From NCBI RefSeq assembly GCF_003443735.1, contig NZ_CP031969.1:3534001-3598000 (forward strand): DNA of 64,000 bases. Direction: 5' to 3'. This DNA comes from Streptomyces sp. CC0208. GTDB lineage: Bacteria; Actinomycetota; Actinomycetes; Streptomycetales; Streptomycetaceae. The position numbers and the translations under genes are program-made. Below the pieces are notes generated by a model. It was given only the letters and a program-made list of their open reading frames with translations, was not told the DNA's origin and ran no database searches. Positions 15,844 through 25,079 of this stretch are shown here, in pieces (position 1 is the first letter of the stretch; each line of letters begins with the position of its first letter).

Positions 15844-17628
15844 ATGACCACACACGAGCACCCGCCCGCCGCCCCGGAAGTCGACGCCCGCCCGCAACTC
15901 GACGCCCTCGTCCGCCACACCACCGTCGACGGCATCCCCACCCTCTTCGCCCCGCGCCCCGGCGAGATCACCGCCGGTCTCGCCTTCCGAGTGGGCCATG
16001 CCGACGAGACCCTGCCCACCGCCGGCATCACCCACCTCGTCGAACACCTCGCCCTGTTCCACCTGGGCCTGTCCGACCTGCACTACAACGGCGCCACCGC
16101 GAGCACGTACACCCTCTTCCACGTCACCGGCGACGAGACGGAGGTCGTCACGTACCTCAACAGCGTCTGCGCGGCCCTGCGCGACCTCCCGATGGACCGG
16201 CTGGAAACGGAGAAGGAGATCCTGCGCACGGAGGCGGGCAGCCGTGGGCAGGGGCCCATGTCCCAGATGCCGCTGTGGCGTTACGGCGCCCAGGGCTACG
16301 GCCTGTCCAGCTACGACGAACTCGGCACCCGGAGCCTGACGGCCGACCAGGTGCGCCACTGGGCCGAGACCCGCTTCACCAGGGACAACGCCGTACTGTT
16401 CCTCACCACGGACCACGTACCGGACGGCCTGGACCTCAACCTGCCCGCCGGCCGGCGCCTCCCCACCCCCGCCCCGACCAGCACGCTCCCCGTCACACCC
16501 GCCTACCTCCGCGGGGAGGACGGCCACCTCGTGTTCACCTCCGTCGTGCGCCGCTCCACCGCGGCCGCCGTGTTCGCCGAGGTGCTGGGCCGCGCCCTCT
16601 TCCAGGACCTGCGCCAGAAGGGCGGCTACTCCTACTCGGCGGAGGCCGACTACTCCTCGCGCGACGCCGACTTCGCCACGCTCACCGCGTACGCCGACGC
16701 GTTGCCGCAGAAGCAGGACGCGGCGGTCGGCGGCTTCGTCGACGCCTTCGCGCGGCTACGCGCGGGCCGGATCGAGCAGGCCGAACTGGAGTCCGCGCGC
16801 GGGAAGTTGCTCAAGCGCTACGACGTCCCCGACCTCGGCGCGGCCCTGCTGCCGTCGTACGCGCTCAGCCTGTTGACCGGCCACCGGATCCTGACTCCCG
16901 AGCAGCACAGGGACGAACTCAGGGCGGTCGGGATCGACGACCTGCGCGAGGTGGCCCGGGAGGCGTGGGACGGCGGGCTGCTCCAGGTCCCGGCCCGGGG
17001 CGCCGAGTGGGCGGGCCTCACCCCGGCCCCCCGCTTCTCGCCGTCCGGGGTCTCCGGCACCCTGCACCCGTCCCTGGAGGACGACGACGTCACGCTGATC
17101 ATCGGAGAGACGGGTGTGACGCTGTCGACGCCGGGCGGCCTGGTCACCGTCCGGTACGACGCCTGCGCCGCGATGACCACCCGCCCCGACGGAGCCCGGT
17201 GCCTGACCGGCCTGGACGGCTTCCGGATAACCGTGGAGCCGACGCTGTTCGGGGACGTCACGGCCGAGCGGATCGCCGTACTGGACAAGGCCGTTCCCGC
17301 CGCCGCGGTCGTCCCCCTCCCGGGCCGCCCGGCGGAGGAGATCCCCCAGCCCCGGGAACGGACCGCCTCCGACGCGCGGACCCCGACCGGCGGCCGGAAG
17401 CGGTCCGGGGACCGCAAGCCGGCGGCCGGGCGTGTGACGGGCCACTTCGTCCTCGTGACCGCGCTGGCCACCCTCTGGCCCGTCCTCCTCGTCACCCTCG
17501 TCGTCAACGGGATCAAGGGCTCGGAACCGATGGGACTCGCCACGATCGCCGGATGCGCGCTGGAGTTCCTGCTGATCCGCTCCGCCCGCAACCTGTACCG
17601 GACCGGGCAGCCGACTACTCCACCGTGA
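15844..17628 (+). CDS. M16-family metallopeptidase-like protein with C-terminal membrane segments
   Basis: 594 residues. THLVEHLALF contains the inverted zinc motif HxxEH (His64, Glu67, His68) of insulinase/pitrilysin peptidases, and METEKEILRTE-type acidic helix near residues 121-130 could supply the third ligand. The second M16 half (about 215-420, GRALFQDLRQKGGYSYSA) carries the R..GGYSY segment of substrate-binding domains. Then come a linker and two hydrophobic segments at about 534-556 and 562-577, so the peptidase is probably membrane-tethered. The start ATG is 17 bp after the preceding gene. The end overlaps glmS convergently by 14 bp. Substrate unknown. Confidence 0.82.
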   Translation: MTTHEHPPAAPEVDARPQLDALVRHTTVDGIPTLFAPRPGEITAGLAFRVGHADETLPTAGITHLVEHLALFHLGLSDLHYNGATASTYTLFHVTGDETEVVTYLNSVCAALRDLPMDRLETEKEILRTEAGSRGQGPMSQMPLWRYGAQGYGLSSYDELGTRSLTADQVRHWAETRFTRDNAVLFLTTDHVPDGLDLNLPAGRRLPTPAPTSTLPVTPAYLRGEDGHLVFTSVVRRSTAAAVFAEVLGRALFQDLRQKGGYSYSAEADYSSRDADFATLTAYADALPQKQDAAVGGFVDAFARLRAGRIEQAELESARGKLLKRYDVPDLGAALLPSYALSLLTGHRILTPEQHRDELRAVGIDDLREVAREAWDGGLLQVPARGAEWAGLTPAPRFSPSGVSGTLHPSLEDDDVTLIIGETGVTLSTPGGLVTVRYDACAAMTTRPDGARCLTGLDGFRITVEPTLFGDVTAERIAVLDKAVPAAAVVPLPGRPAEEIPQPRERTASDARTPTGGRKRSGDRKPAAGRVTGHFVLVTALATLWPVLLVTLVVNGIKGSEPMGLATIAGCALEFLLIRSARNLYRTGQPTTPP

Positions 17629-19462
17629 CCGACTTCGCCAGGTTCCGAGGCTGGTCCACCTCGTTCCCCCGGGCCGTGGCCAGCTCACAGGCGAACACCT
17701 GCAACGGCACGGTCGCCACCAGCGGCTGCAGCAGGGTCGGTGTGGCCGGAATCCGGATCAGGTGATCGGCGTACGGCACCACCGCCTCGTCCCCCTCCTC
17801 CGCGATGACGATCGTCCGCGCTCCCCGGGCCCGGATCTCCTGGATGTTGGACACGATCTTGTCGTGGATCACCGACCGCCCCCGGGGCGACGGCACGACC
17901 ACGACCACGGGCAGGTCTTCCTCGATCAGTGCGATCGGCCCGTGCTTCAACTCCCCCGCCGCGAAGCCCTCGGCGTGCATGTAGGCGAGTTCCTTGAGCT
18001 TCAGCGCACCCTCCAGCGCCACCGGATACCCGACGTGCCGCCCGAGGAACAGCACGGTGTTCTTGTCGGCCAGCGACCGCGCCAGCTCCCGCACCGGCTC
18101 CATGGTCTCCAGCACCCGCTCGACCTCACCGGAGATGTGCGACAGGTCCCGGATGACGGCGGAGATCTCGTCGCCCCACTTGGTGCCCCGCACCTGCCCC
18201 AGGTACAGCGCCACCAGGTAACACGCCACGAGCTGGGTCAGGAACGCCTTCGTCGACGCCACGGCGACCTCGGGCCCGGCGTGCGTGTACAGCACCGCGT
18301 CCGACTCCCGGGGGATCGTCGAGCCGTTGGTGTTGCAGATCGCGAGCACCTTGGAACCCTGCTCGCGGGCGTGCCGCAGCGCCATGAGCGTGTCCATGGT
18401 CTCCCCGGACTGGGAGATGGCGATCACGAGGGAACGCGGTCCCAGGATCGGATCCCGGTAACGGAACTCGCTGGCCAGCTCCACCTCGCAGGGGATACGG
18501 GTCCAGTGCTCGATGGCGTACTTGGCGATCATCCCCGCGTGGAAGGCCGTACCGCAGGCGACGATGACGACCTTGTCCACCTCGCGCAGCTCGGCGGCGG
18601 AGATCCGGACCTCGTCCAGGGTCAGGGAGCCGACCGCGTCGATCCGGCCGAGCAGCGTGTCGGCGACCGCCTTCGGCTGCTCGGCGATCTCCTTGAGCAT
18701 GAAGTAGTCGTAGCCGCCCTTCTCGGCGGCGGAGGCGTCCCAGTCGATGTGGAACGAGCGGACGTCGGCGGGGCGGCCGTCGAAACCGGTGACGGTCACC
18801 CCGTCCCTTCGCAGCTCCACGACCTGGTCCTGACCGAGCTCGATCGCGGAGCGGGTGTGGGCGATGAAGGCCGCCACGTCCGACGCCAGAAACGCCTCCC
18901 CCTCCCCCACGCCCACCACCAGCGGCGAGTTCCGCCGGGCGCCCACGACGACGTCCGGCTCGTCCGCGTGGACGGCCACCAGTGTGAACGCCCCCTCCAG
19001 GCGCCGGCACACCAGCCGCATGGCCTCCGCGAGGTCGGCGGTCGCGGAGAACTCCTCGGCGAGCAGATGCGCGACGACCTCGGTGTCCGTCTCGGAGGCC
19101 AGCTCGTGTCCCCGCTCCTCCAATTCGCCCCGCAGCGCGGCGAAGTTCTCGATGATCCCGTTGTGGACGACCGCGACCCGCCCCGCGTTGTCCAGATGGG
19201 GATGCGCGTTGGCGTCCGTCGGCCCACCGTGCGTGGCCCACCGCGTGTGCCCGATCCCGGTGAGCCCGGTCGGCAACGGCCGGTCCACCAGCTCCTTCTC
19301 CAGATTGACCAGCTTCCCGGCCTTCTTCGCCGCCGCCAGCCCACCGTCCGCCGCCACGGCGACACCGGCCGAGTCGTACCCCCGGTACTCCAGCCGCTTC
19401 AGCCCGGCCATCACGACATCGAGCGCCGACTGCGCCCCCACGTATCCCACGATTCCGCACAT
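17615..19462 (-). CDS. glmS: Glutamine--fructose-6-phosphate aminotransferase (isomerizing)
   Basis: Makes glucosamine-6-phosphate from fructose-6-phosphate and glutamine, the entry to UDP-GlcNAc and peptidoglycan. 615 residues starting MCGIVGYVG, where Cys2 is the Ntn glutaminase nucleophile; the start is fixed by this. The N-terminal class II amidotransferase domain is followed by two SIS domains (ACGTAFHAGMIAKY, SQSGETMDTL, LGRHVGYPVALEGALKLKE) and the conserved end LAKSVTVE. The later enzyme of the route, glmM, is 10 kb away in this window. No glmS ribozyme-like structure was recognised upstream. Confidence 0.98.
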   Translation of the reverse strand: MCGIVGYVGAQSALDVVMAGLKRLEYRGYDSAGVAVAADGGLAAAKKAGKLVNLEKELVDRPLPTGLTGIGHTRWATHGGPTDANAHPHLDNAGRVAVVHNGIIENFAALRGELEERGHELASETDTEVVAHLLAEEFSATADLAEAMRLVCRRLEGAFTLVAVHADEPDVVVGARRNSPLVVGVGEGEAFLASDVAAFIAHTRSAIELGQDQVVELRRDGVTVTGFDGRPADVRSFHIDWDASAAEKGGYDYFMLKEIAEQPKAVADTLLGRIDAVGSLTLDEVRISAAELREVDKVVIVACGTAFHAGMIAKYAIEHWTRIPCEVELASEFRYRDPILGPRSLVIAISQSGETMDTLMALRHAREQGSKVLAICNTNGSTIPRESDAVLYTHAGPEVAVASTKAFLTQLVACYLVALYLGQVRGTKWGDEISAVIRDLSHISGEVERVLETMEPVRELARSLADKNTVLFLGRHVGYPVALEGALKLKELAYMHAEGFAAGELKHGPIALIEEDLPVVVVVPSPRGRSVIHDKIVSNIQEIRARGARTIVIAEEGDEAVVPYADHLIRIPATPTLLQPLVATVPLQVFACELATARGNEVDQPRNLAKSVTVE

Positions 19463-19965
19463 GCGCGGCAGCCTAGGGGGCGCGGGGCACCGGATCACGG
19501 CACTTCGTGCCCGGATTCGGATATTGCGGTACCGGCGAGAACGAGCCAACCCGTTCCGTCACTCCCCCATCACCTTCACCGGCCCATCACAGAAGAAGCA
19601 CAGGTTTTCCTAGCCCTCAGGGGGCTCACGCCCTCTTACGACAGCGCCCGACCTGGGGCGGCTTCACGCCAGGCAGCGGAAAGCCCTTGCCCGCACTCCC
19701 GACCACCTGCCTAAAGTGGCCCCGCTTGACCAGATCATGACCAATCTGGGAGGGCATGCACGACAGTCAGCGACCGGGGGGACAGTGTCGCTACGGGGGA
19801 GGGACCTTCTGTGCCGCACCATCTGCAATCCGCGTGTCCCACGCCCGCCTGCCAAAGGCGTCCCTGACGCCTGGCAAGACGAGGCCGACTCGTCAGTTCT
19901 TCACGACCCCTGAGCCGCCATCGGCGGGCTCCCGGTCGGTTCCTTGCGACGAAAAGGATGCGCTC
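19463..19965. other. 503-bp divergent intergenic region between glmS and the toxin gene
   Basis: No convincing gene. It must hold the glmS promoter and that of the toxin gene. A TTGACC at 19728 and a purine-rich stretch GGGGGAGGGA near 19795 stand out. The latter resembles a ribosome-binding site in front of a GTG at 19811 that would encode only 18 residues (possible leader peptide). The toxin frame is open from 19756, but the composition before 19966 is not protein-like. Confidence 0.5.
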
Positions 19966-22900
19966 TTGCGTTCCAGACCACCCGCCTTCCTGATATCGGC
20001 ATCAGGAAGGCAAGGGGTTTTCGCCCGTGTCGTTCTCCTTCTGAGCGCAGTCGCGATGCTGGCGACGCTCGCCGTTCGGCCCGACCTCGCGGGACTCCTC
20101 GCGGGTGACGCCACGACCCGTTCCAGCGACAGGCGGGACGACTGGTTCGAAACCACGTCCGACGAGCAGTTGCGCTTCGACCAGTGCCTGATGACCGATG
20201 CCGTACGTCTGGGCGGGCCGGGCATGTACGGCCTCGCCCAGGACGCCTTGAACCAGACGCCGGCGAAACTGCGCGAACTCGCCGCCATGGACGGCGGCGG
20301 GTTCGACGGTCCCCTGCTTCAGGCCCATGAGAAGGACGAGAGCGCCTGGAAGGCCAACTGGGAGCGTCTCTACGCGAAGAGGAACGCCTGGGAAAAGCCC
20401 CTGGACGGCCTGGCGACCCCGCACGGGTTCAATGAGTCGACCTTCCACGATGTGCCCGGCGTCCACGACGGCGAGGACTTCTACGACCAGACCGGTCTGG
20501 GCAAGTGGGCCGGCGGCCCCGACTGGAACAAAGATTTCACCTTCTACGACCCCACCCCCGAGGCTGATGACAAGACCCTCAAGGCCGTCAAGGACCTCGG
20601 TACACCCCTTTACGCCGAGAAGCCCTACGACCCGTCCCTCCCGGCCGGGGAGCGGGATCGGCAGTACTACGAACAGCAAGCGTTCGAGGCGCTGTTCGAC
20701 TCATTCCACGGCAAGGGTGCCGACGACGCCCGTCTCTTCCTGGCCTCCGGCGGCTTCCCCCGTACCTCCCCTGAGCCGGGCACTGTCGAGTACCGCATCG
20801 CCGTAGAGGACATGAAGACCCGCTTCGCCTCATGCGGATGGCGGGATCCGATCGACCCGAACAAGACCCTGCGCCAGGTGGAGGACACCGCCACGCAGGA
20901 GTGGCAACAGGAGATCGCCTCCCAGGCCGCCCAGCGCAACCAGATCCTCACCGCCAACCGCGACGCCACCACGGCCCTGACCAAGGGCGCCGAATCGATG
21001 GCCGATCTGCTCGGCCAGTCGTGGATCGCCGATCACCTGGCCCGCTGGCAGGACTACTGGGCCCCCGGTGGCCTCGGCTGGATCGGTGACTCTCCGGCGG
21101 TCATCCAGGTCGAGGCGGCCCAGGGCAAGTGCCTCGACGTGGCCGGTGCGAAGAAGACCGACGGCACCCCCGTACAGCTGTACACCTGCAACAAGACGGC
21201 GGGACAGCAGTGGAGGTTGGAGGCGTCCAACAACGCCTACGCCCTGATCAACGAAAACTCCCAGAAGTGCCTCGACGTCCAGAGCAGCAACCCCGCCAAC
21301 GGCACGAAGATCCAGATCTGGACCTGCAACGGCAGCAAGGCCCAGCAGTGGAACTTCGACGTCCGCGCGGCGGGCGAGCTCCGCAATGTGGTCACGGACA
21401 AGTGCCTGGACCTGCACACCTTCGACAACAGCCAGGACTCGTGGCTGTGGACGTGCAACGGCACGAACCCGCAGAAGTTCCGGATCGTCCCCCAGGGCCA
21501 CAAGGGCACGGACAGCCTGAGCTACCCGGACAAGGCCCAGTTCGACAAGGCCAAGGCGGGCATCACCGCGGCGCAGACCCAGGCGAAGAAGCAGCTCGAC
21601 GCCATCAAGGCGCAGTTGGCGGCGGCGAAGAAGGCCGGCACCGCGAGCGACACCGCCGAGCAGGCCGCCTACCGGATCGCGGACGCGGGCGGCGCCCCGC
21701 GCGGCCGGGGTCTGCTGGTGGGGCAGCAGAAGGCGCAGGTGACACAGGGGGCCGTGGCCGGCCTGGAGGCCCTGGTGAAGGCCGCTGAGACCGCCGAGGC
21801 GGCCACCCGAGCCTCCGCCGGGGACAGCAAGACGATCGCCCAGCGGGCGCTGGCACAGGCGGCGCAGTCGAAGGCCGAGTTCCGCAAGGCCGCCGCCGCG
21901 GTGGCCGAGGCACAGGCCAAGGCCGCCGCCGATGCGGCCAAGCTGCACCGCGACAACGCCAAGAAGGACAAGGAGACCGCGGAGGCCAAGCTCGCCGAGA
22001 CCCTCAAGGCCGAGGGCGACGCCAAGGCGGCTGCCGCCGACGCGCGCGCCAAGCGGCTGGCCGCCGAGGCCGAGGAGAAGACGGCCAAGGCGGAGAAGGA
22101 AAAGGCCGCGGCCAAGCAGGCCGAGGCCAACCAGCACAAGCTGAACGCCCAGGCAGAGGCAACGAACGCGCAGAACTCGAAGGAGAAGGCCGAGGCCGCC
22201 GAGCGAACAGCGGTCGCGCGCAAGAACGATGCCGTCACGGCCCGCGACCACGCCAAGGCCAAGCGCGACGACGCCTGGGAGGCCGAGCAGAAGGCCGACG
22301 CGGCCCGTGCCAAGGCCGACGCCAAGGGCGCCTACGCCGATTCGCTGGACGCGGGCGACGCGGCTACCGCGGCGCGCGCCGCCGCCGACGAGGCCGACCG
22401 GCACGCGAGCGACGCGGAGGCGGCCGCGGGCCGGGCCCGCTCCGAGGCCGACGCGGCCACGCGGGCCGCAGCCGAGGCGGACGCGGCGGCCACCCGTGCC
22501 GAGGCTGCGGCCAAGCGGTCCCGCGCCGCTGCCGATGCCGCCCAGGCCGCGAAGCTGAGGGCCGACGCGGCGGTCAGGACGGCGACCAGCGCCACGGCGG
22601 ACGCGATCGCGGCAGCCCGGCACGCCGCCTCGGAAGCGAAGACAGCGGTCCAGCTGGCTGCCGAGGCCGGGGCGCACGCCAGGACCGCCAAGTCCCAGGC
22701 GGACGCGGCGAAGGCGGAGCTCGCCAAGGCCATGGCCGCCTCGGCGAGGGCCGCGGGCTTCGCCCACGTCACCGCACAGGCCGCCGTGGACGCCGGAAAG
22801 GCCGCCGCGCAGGTCGCCACGCCGGCCAATGACGCCATCCAGCTCGGCTCCCCGTACGTCGACACCGACTCCGCCGCGAGCCTGGTCGTCCTGACCGGGC

Positions 22901-24594
22901 AGGCGTCGAAGTCGATCGCCGAGCAGCAGAAGGCCGTCGCCGACGCCCACGCCAAGAACGCCCAGGCGGAGGCCGACGCGGCCAAGTCCCTCGCCGATCA
23001 GGCGAAGGACGACACCAAGGCCGCCTACCAGCACGCCGCCAACGCCGCCGGCTACGCGAGGGACGCCCGCGGCTACGCCAAGGAGGCCCTGGGCTACGCG
23101 GCCGGCGCGGCGGAGGCAGCCGCCAAGGCCACCCAGTCGCTGGCCCGCACCACCGAGTACGACCGCCAGGCCGGCGAGGACGCCGCAGCAGCCGACGCGG
23201 CAGCCGGCCGCGCCGAGAACCACGCCACCTCGGCCCGAGCTTCAGCCGACCAGGCCGCCCTCGACGCGGAAGCGGCCCACGCGGCCGCGGCGGAGGCCGA
23301 ACAGGCAGCGAGGGACGCCCGAGCGGCAGCCGACCGCGCGGACGCGGCAGCGACCGAGGCGGAGGAGGCGGCGAAGGACGCCGACAAGTACGCCAAGGAG
23401 GCCCAGGAGGCGGCCGACCGGGCCGAGCGGCAGGACAACGCGAACCAGATCGAGACGGGCACCGTCCCCGACGAGACCGGTGCGCTCATCGGCGGCATGT
23501 TCTACGTCGTCGACCACATCGAGAAGGCCGGCGAACCGGACGTCACGAAGAAGACGGACGGCTGCGACGGCTGGTGGGACAAGCTGTTCTACGACGGCGA
23601 CTGCACGATGACCACGAAGATCCACTTCAAGGCGGTCCTCGACCTGTACATGTGCAGCGCGCAGGACCTGGACCTGTCGCAGTACAAGTGCCCTTCGGGC
23701 GCCACGAAGTACCTCGGCCAGTATCCGACCAAGGAGATGACGACCGAGGTCACGCACACCATCACGATCGCCGAGTACCAGAAGAACATCGATCCGATCG
23801 ACATCCTCTTCGGCAGCTGGATCAAGTGCGCCCAGAAGGTCACGCCCGGTGGGGCGGGCGGGAGCTGGAGTGGCTGCGCCTGGGCGGCCGTGGATGTGGC
23901 GAGCCTCTTCGCCGGCAAGATCCTGCGTCCCATCGCGGACGCCGTAAGGGCGGTGGACGCCGCCGCGCGCACCGGCATCGGCTTCGCGGACGCCTTCAAG
24001 GCCCTGCGTGCCCTCCCCCTGGCAGACGACGTCGTCCTCGCGCTCGGGGTCAAGGGACTCGACGAACTCGTCACGACCTGCACCAGGGTCCGCGCCCCGC
24101 TGCCCATGGCAAGAACGGCCGTGGCCGCCGGGGGCTGCCCCGAGGCACTGATCCTCTACAACAGTGAGGAGATGAGCCAATGGGCGTACAAGTACAGGGT
24201 CAAGTCCGGGTTCTTCGAGGGGGATCACAACATCGCCGTGGCCAAGGTGAAGGGCTGGGGCGACCCCATTACCGGTGACTTCGTGATCGCCAGCAGCAGC
24301 TTCGCGGGCCACTCGGAGACGAAGATCCTGGACATGCTGAAAGCGAGAAACATCGATCCCAGCGAGATCTCCGCCCTGTACACGGAGCGGCAGCCCTGCC
24401 CGGCCTGTGCATCGGAATTGTCCGGTGCCCTCAAGCCAGGCACACCGATCACCTACTCGGTCCCGTACCACCCCGACTTCGCGGACGCGGCTCGGGAACT
24501 GCTCGACCGATATGTTCGGCAGGCGGGCGGGCGGAGTCTGGCACGTCGCGCGACGAGCGACCAGCGAACCGAGGAACAAGCTGCACATGACTGA
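19966..24594 (+). CDS. Secreted polymorphic toxin: ricin-type lectin, alanine-rich coiled coil, C-terminal deaminase
   Basis: 1542 residues from a TTG at 19966, chosen because AAAAGGA lies eight bases upstream and the codons that follow give an Arg-containing n-region and hydrophobic core (VVLLLSAVAMLATLAV); the frame is open to 19756. Residues about 375-508 are three ricin B-type lectin repeats (GKCLDV, QKCLDV, DKCLDL with Q-W/F motifs). About 525-1158 is a nearly continuous Ala/Lys/Glu/Asp coiled coil. A Cys-rich pre-toxin region follows. The C-terminus (about 1385-1542) is a deaminase-fold domain: His1449 and Glu1451 in GHSETK, and Cys1478/Cys1481 in QPCPAC, the zinc-and-proton-shuttle set of nucleic-acid deaminase toxins (XOO_2897-like by memory). 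An overlapping small gene is the probable immunity. Target base and export route are unknown. Confidence 0.85.
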   Translation: MRSRPPAFLISASGRQGVFARVVLLLSAVAMLATLAVRPDLAGLLAGDATTRSSDRRDDWFETTSDEQLRFDQCLMTDAVRLGGPGMYGLAQDALNQTPAKLRELAAMDGGGFDGPLLQAHEKDESAWKANWERLYAKRNAWEKPLDGLATPHGFNESTFHDVPGVHDGEDFYDQTGLGKWAGGPDWNKDFTFYDPTPEADDKTLKAVKDLGTPLYAEKPYDPSLPAGERDRQYYEQQAFEALFDSFHGKGADDARLFLASGGFPRTSPEPGTVEYRIAVEDMKTRFASCGWRDPIDPNKTLRQVEDTATQEWQQEIASQAAQRNQILTANRDATTALTKGAESMADLLGQSWIADHLARWQDYWAPGGLGWIGDSPAVIQVEAAQGKCLDVAGAKKTDGTPVQLYTCNKTAGQQWRLEASNNAYALINENSQKCLDVQSSNPANGTKIQIWTCNGSKAQQWNFDVRAAGELRNVVTDKCLDLHTFDNSQDSWLWTCNGTNPQKFRIVPQGHKGTDSLSYPDKAQFDKAKAGITAAQTQAKKQLDAIKAQLAAAKKAGTASDTAEQAAYRIADAGGAPRGRGLLVGQQKAQVTQGAVAGLEALVKAAETAEAATRASAGDSKTIAQRALAQAAQSKAEFRKAAAAVAEAQAKAAADAAKLHRDNAKKDKETAEAKLAETLKAEGDAKAAAADARAKRLAAEAEEKTAKAEKEKAAAKQAEANQHKLNAQAEATNAQNSKEKAEAAERTAVARKNDAVTARDHAKAKRDDAWEAEQKADAARAKADAKGAYADSLDAGDAATAARAAADEADRHASDAEAAAGRARSEADAATRAAAEADAAATRAEAAAKRSRAAADAAQAAKLRADAAVRTATSATADAIAAARHAASEAKTAVQLAAEAGAHARTAKSQADAAKAELAKAMAASARAAGFAHVTAQAAVDAGKAAAQVATPANDAIQLGSPYVDTDSAASLVVLTGQASKSIAEQQKAVADAHAKNAQAEADAAKSLADQAKDDTKAAYQHAANAAGYARDARGYAKEALGYAAGAAEAAAKATQSLARTTEYDRQAGEDAAAADAAAGRAENHATSARASADQAALDAEAAHAAAAEAEQAARDARAAADRADAAATEAEEAAKDADKYAKEAQEAADRAERQDNANQIETGTVPDETGALIGGMFYVVDHIEKAGEPDVTKKTDGCDGWWDKLFYDGDCTMTTKIHFKAVLDLYMCSAQDLDLSQYKCPSGATKYLGQYPTKEMTTEVTHTITIAEYQKNIDPIDILFGSWIKCAQKVTPGGAGGSWSGCAWAAVDVASLFAGKILRPIADAVRAVDAAARTGIGFADAFKALRALPLADDVVLALGVKGLDELVTTCTRVRAPLPMARTAVAAGGCPEALILYNSEEMSQWAYKYRVKSGFFEGDHNIAVAKVKGWGDPITGDFVIASSSFAGHSETKILDMLKARNIDPSEISALYTERQPCPACASELSGALKPGTPITYSVPYHPDFADAARELLDRYVRQAGGRSLARRATSDQRTEEQAAHD

Positions 24595-25009
24595 GCCCAA
24601 ATTCGACCTGCCTCCCAAAGCCCCGCCGGAGGTCGTCGCCGAGCGTGACGCGCTGGCTGACGAGGTGTGCCGGGAACTGGCCCGAACCGGGCTCCCGGTG
24701 CACCGCGGCGACCTCGACGACAGCGCGGAAAAGAGACCTGGGGCACGTGTGCATGTCACGCCGTTCGTCGACGGCGGGGTGTATGTGAACTGGACGACGA
24801 ATGCGGAGCTGAGGGACACGGCCCTCGACCTCTTCGCGCAGGGAATCGACTACGCCGACCCACCTCCGGTCCTCCGCCACTACAACAGCGTTCTCCAGCA
24901 CATGCGGGCCGCCCTGTCGGAGATCTTGGCCTCGGCGGGATTCGAGGTCACAGAACCGGACCGGCACGGGCACGGAAGCATGATCCAAGTAAAGGGCTTC
25001 CGGCCCTGA
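24587..25009 (+). CDS. Probable immunity protein of the deaminase toxin
   Basis: 140 residues. Its ATG lies inside the last codons of the toxin gene (8-bp overlap, ATGACTGA), the usual coupling of toxin and immunity genes. The product is small, acidic and soluble (VHVTPFVDGGVYVNWTTN, LRHYNSVLQHMRAALSEILASAGFEV), with no signal peptide, as expected of a cytoplasmic inhibitor. I do not recognise an immunity family. Function is inferred only from position, size and the strong terminator that closes the pair. Confidence 0.75.
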   Translation: MTEPKFDLPPKAPPEVVAERDALADEVCRELARTGLPVHRGDLDDSAEKRPGARVHVTPFVDGGVYVNWTTNAELRDTALDLFAQGIDYADPPPVLRHYNSVLQHMRAALSEILASAGFEVTEPDRHGHGSMIQVKGFRP

Positions 25010-25021
25010 CCAGCCGCTGGT

Positions 25022-25066
25022 CAGGCCCCGCCGAATCCAAGCCGCCACCGGCTTCGGCGGGGCCTG
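25022..25066 (+). terminator. Strong intrinsic terminator after the toxin-immunity pair
   Basis: CAGGCCCCGCCGAA (25022-25035) and TTCGGCGGGGCCTG (25053-25066) form a perfect 14-bp stem with a 17-base loop, 13 bp beyond the immunity stop. It separates the toxin unit from the next gene remnant, whose AGGAG ribosome site follows within 10 bases. Confidence 0.75.
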
Positions 25067-25079
25067 CCCCAGGAGCGAC

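Noticed and set aside
19756..19965. 70-residue N-terminal extension of the toxin
   Set aside because: Codons before 19966 are not protein-like, no ribosome site precedes the ATG, and the signal peptide fits a start at 19966.
19463..19965. glmS ribozyme or riboswitch
   Set aside because: No recognisable core or pairing pattern, and the class is characteristic of Firmicutes.
20830..23223. Minus-strand 797-codon Gly/Leu-rich open frame
   Set aside because: It arises from the repetitive Ala-rich coiled-coil coding sequence on the opposite strand.
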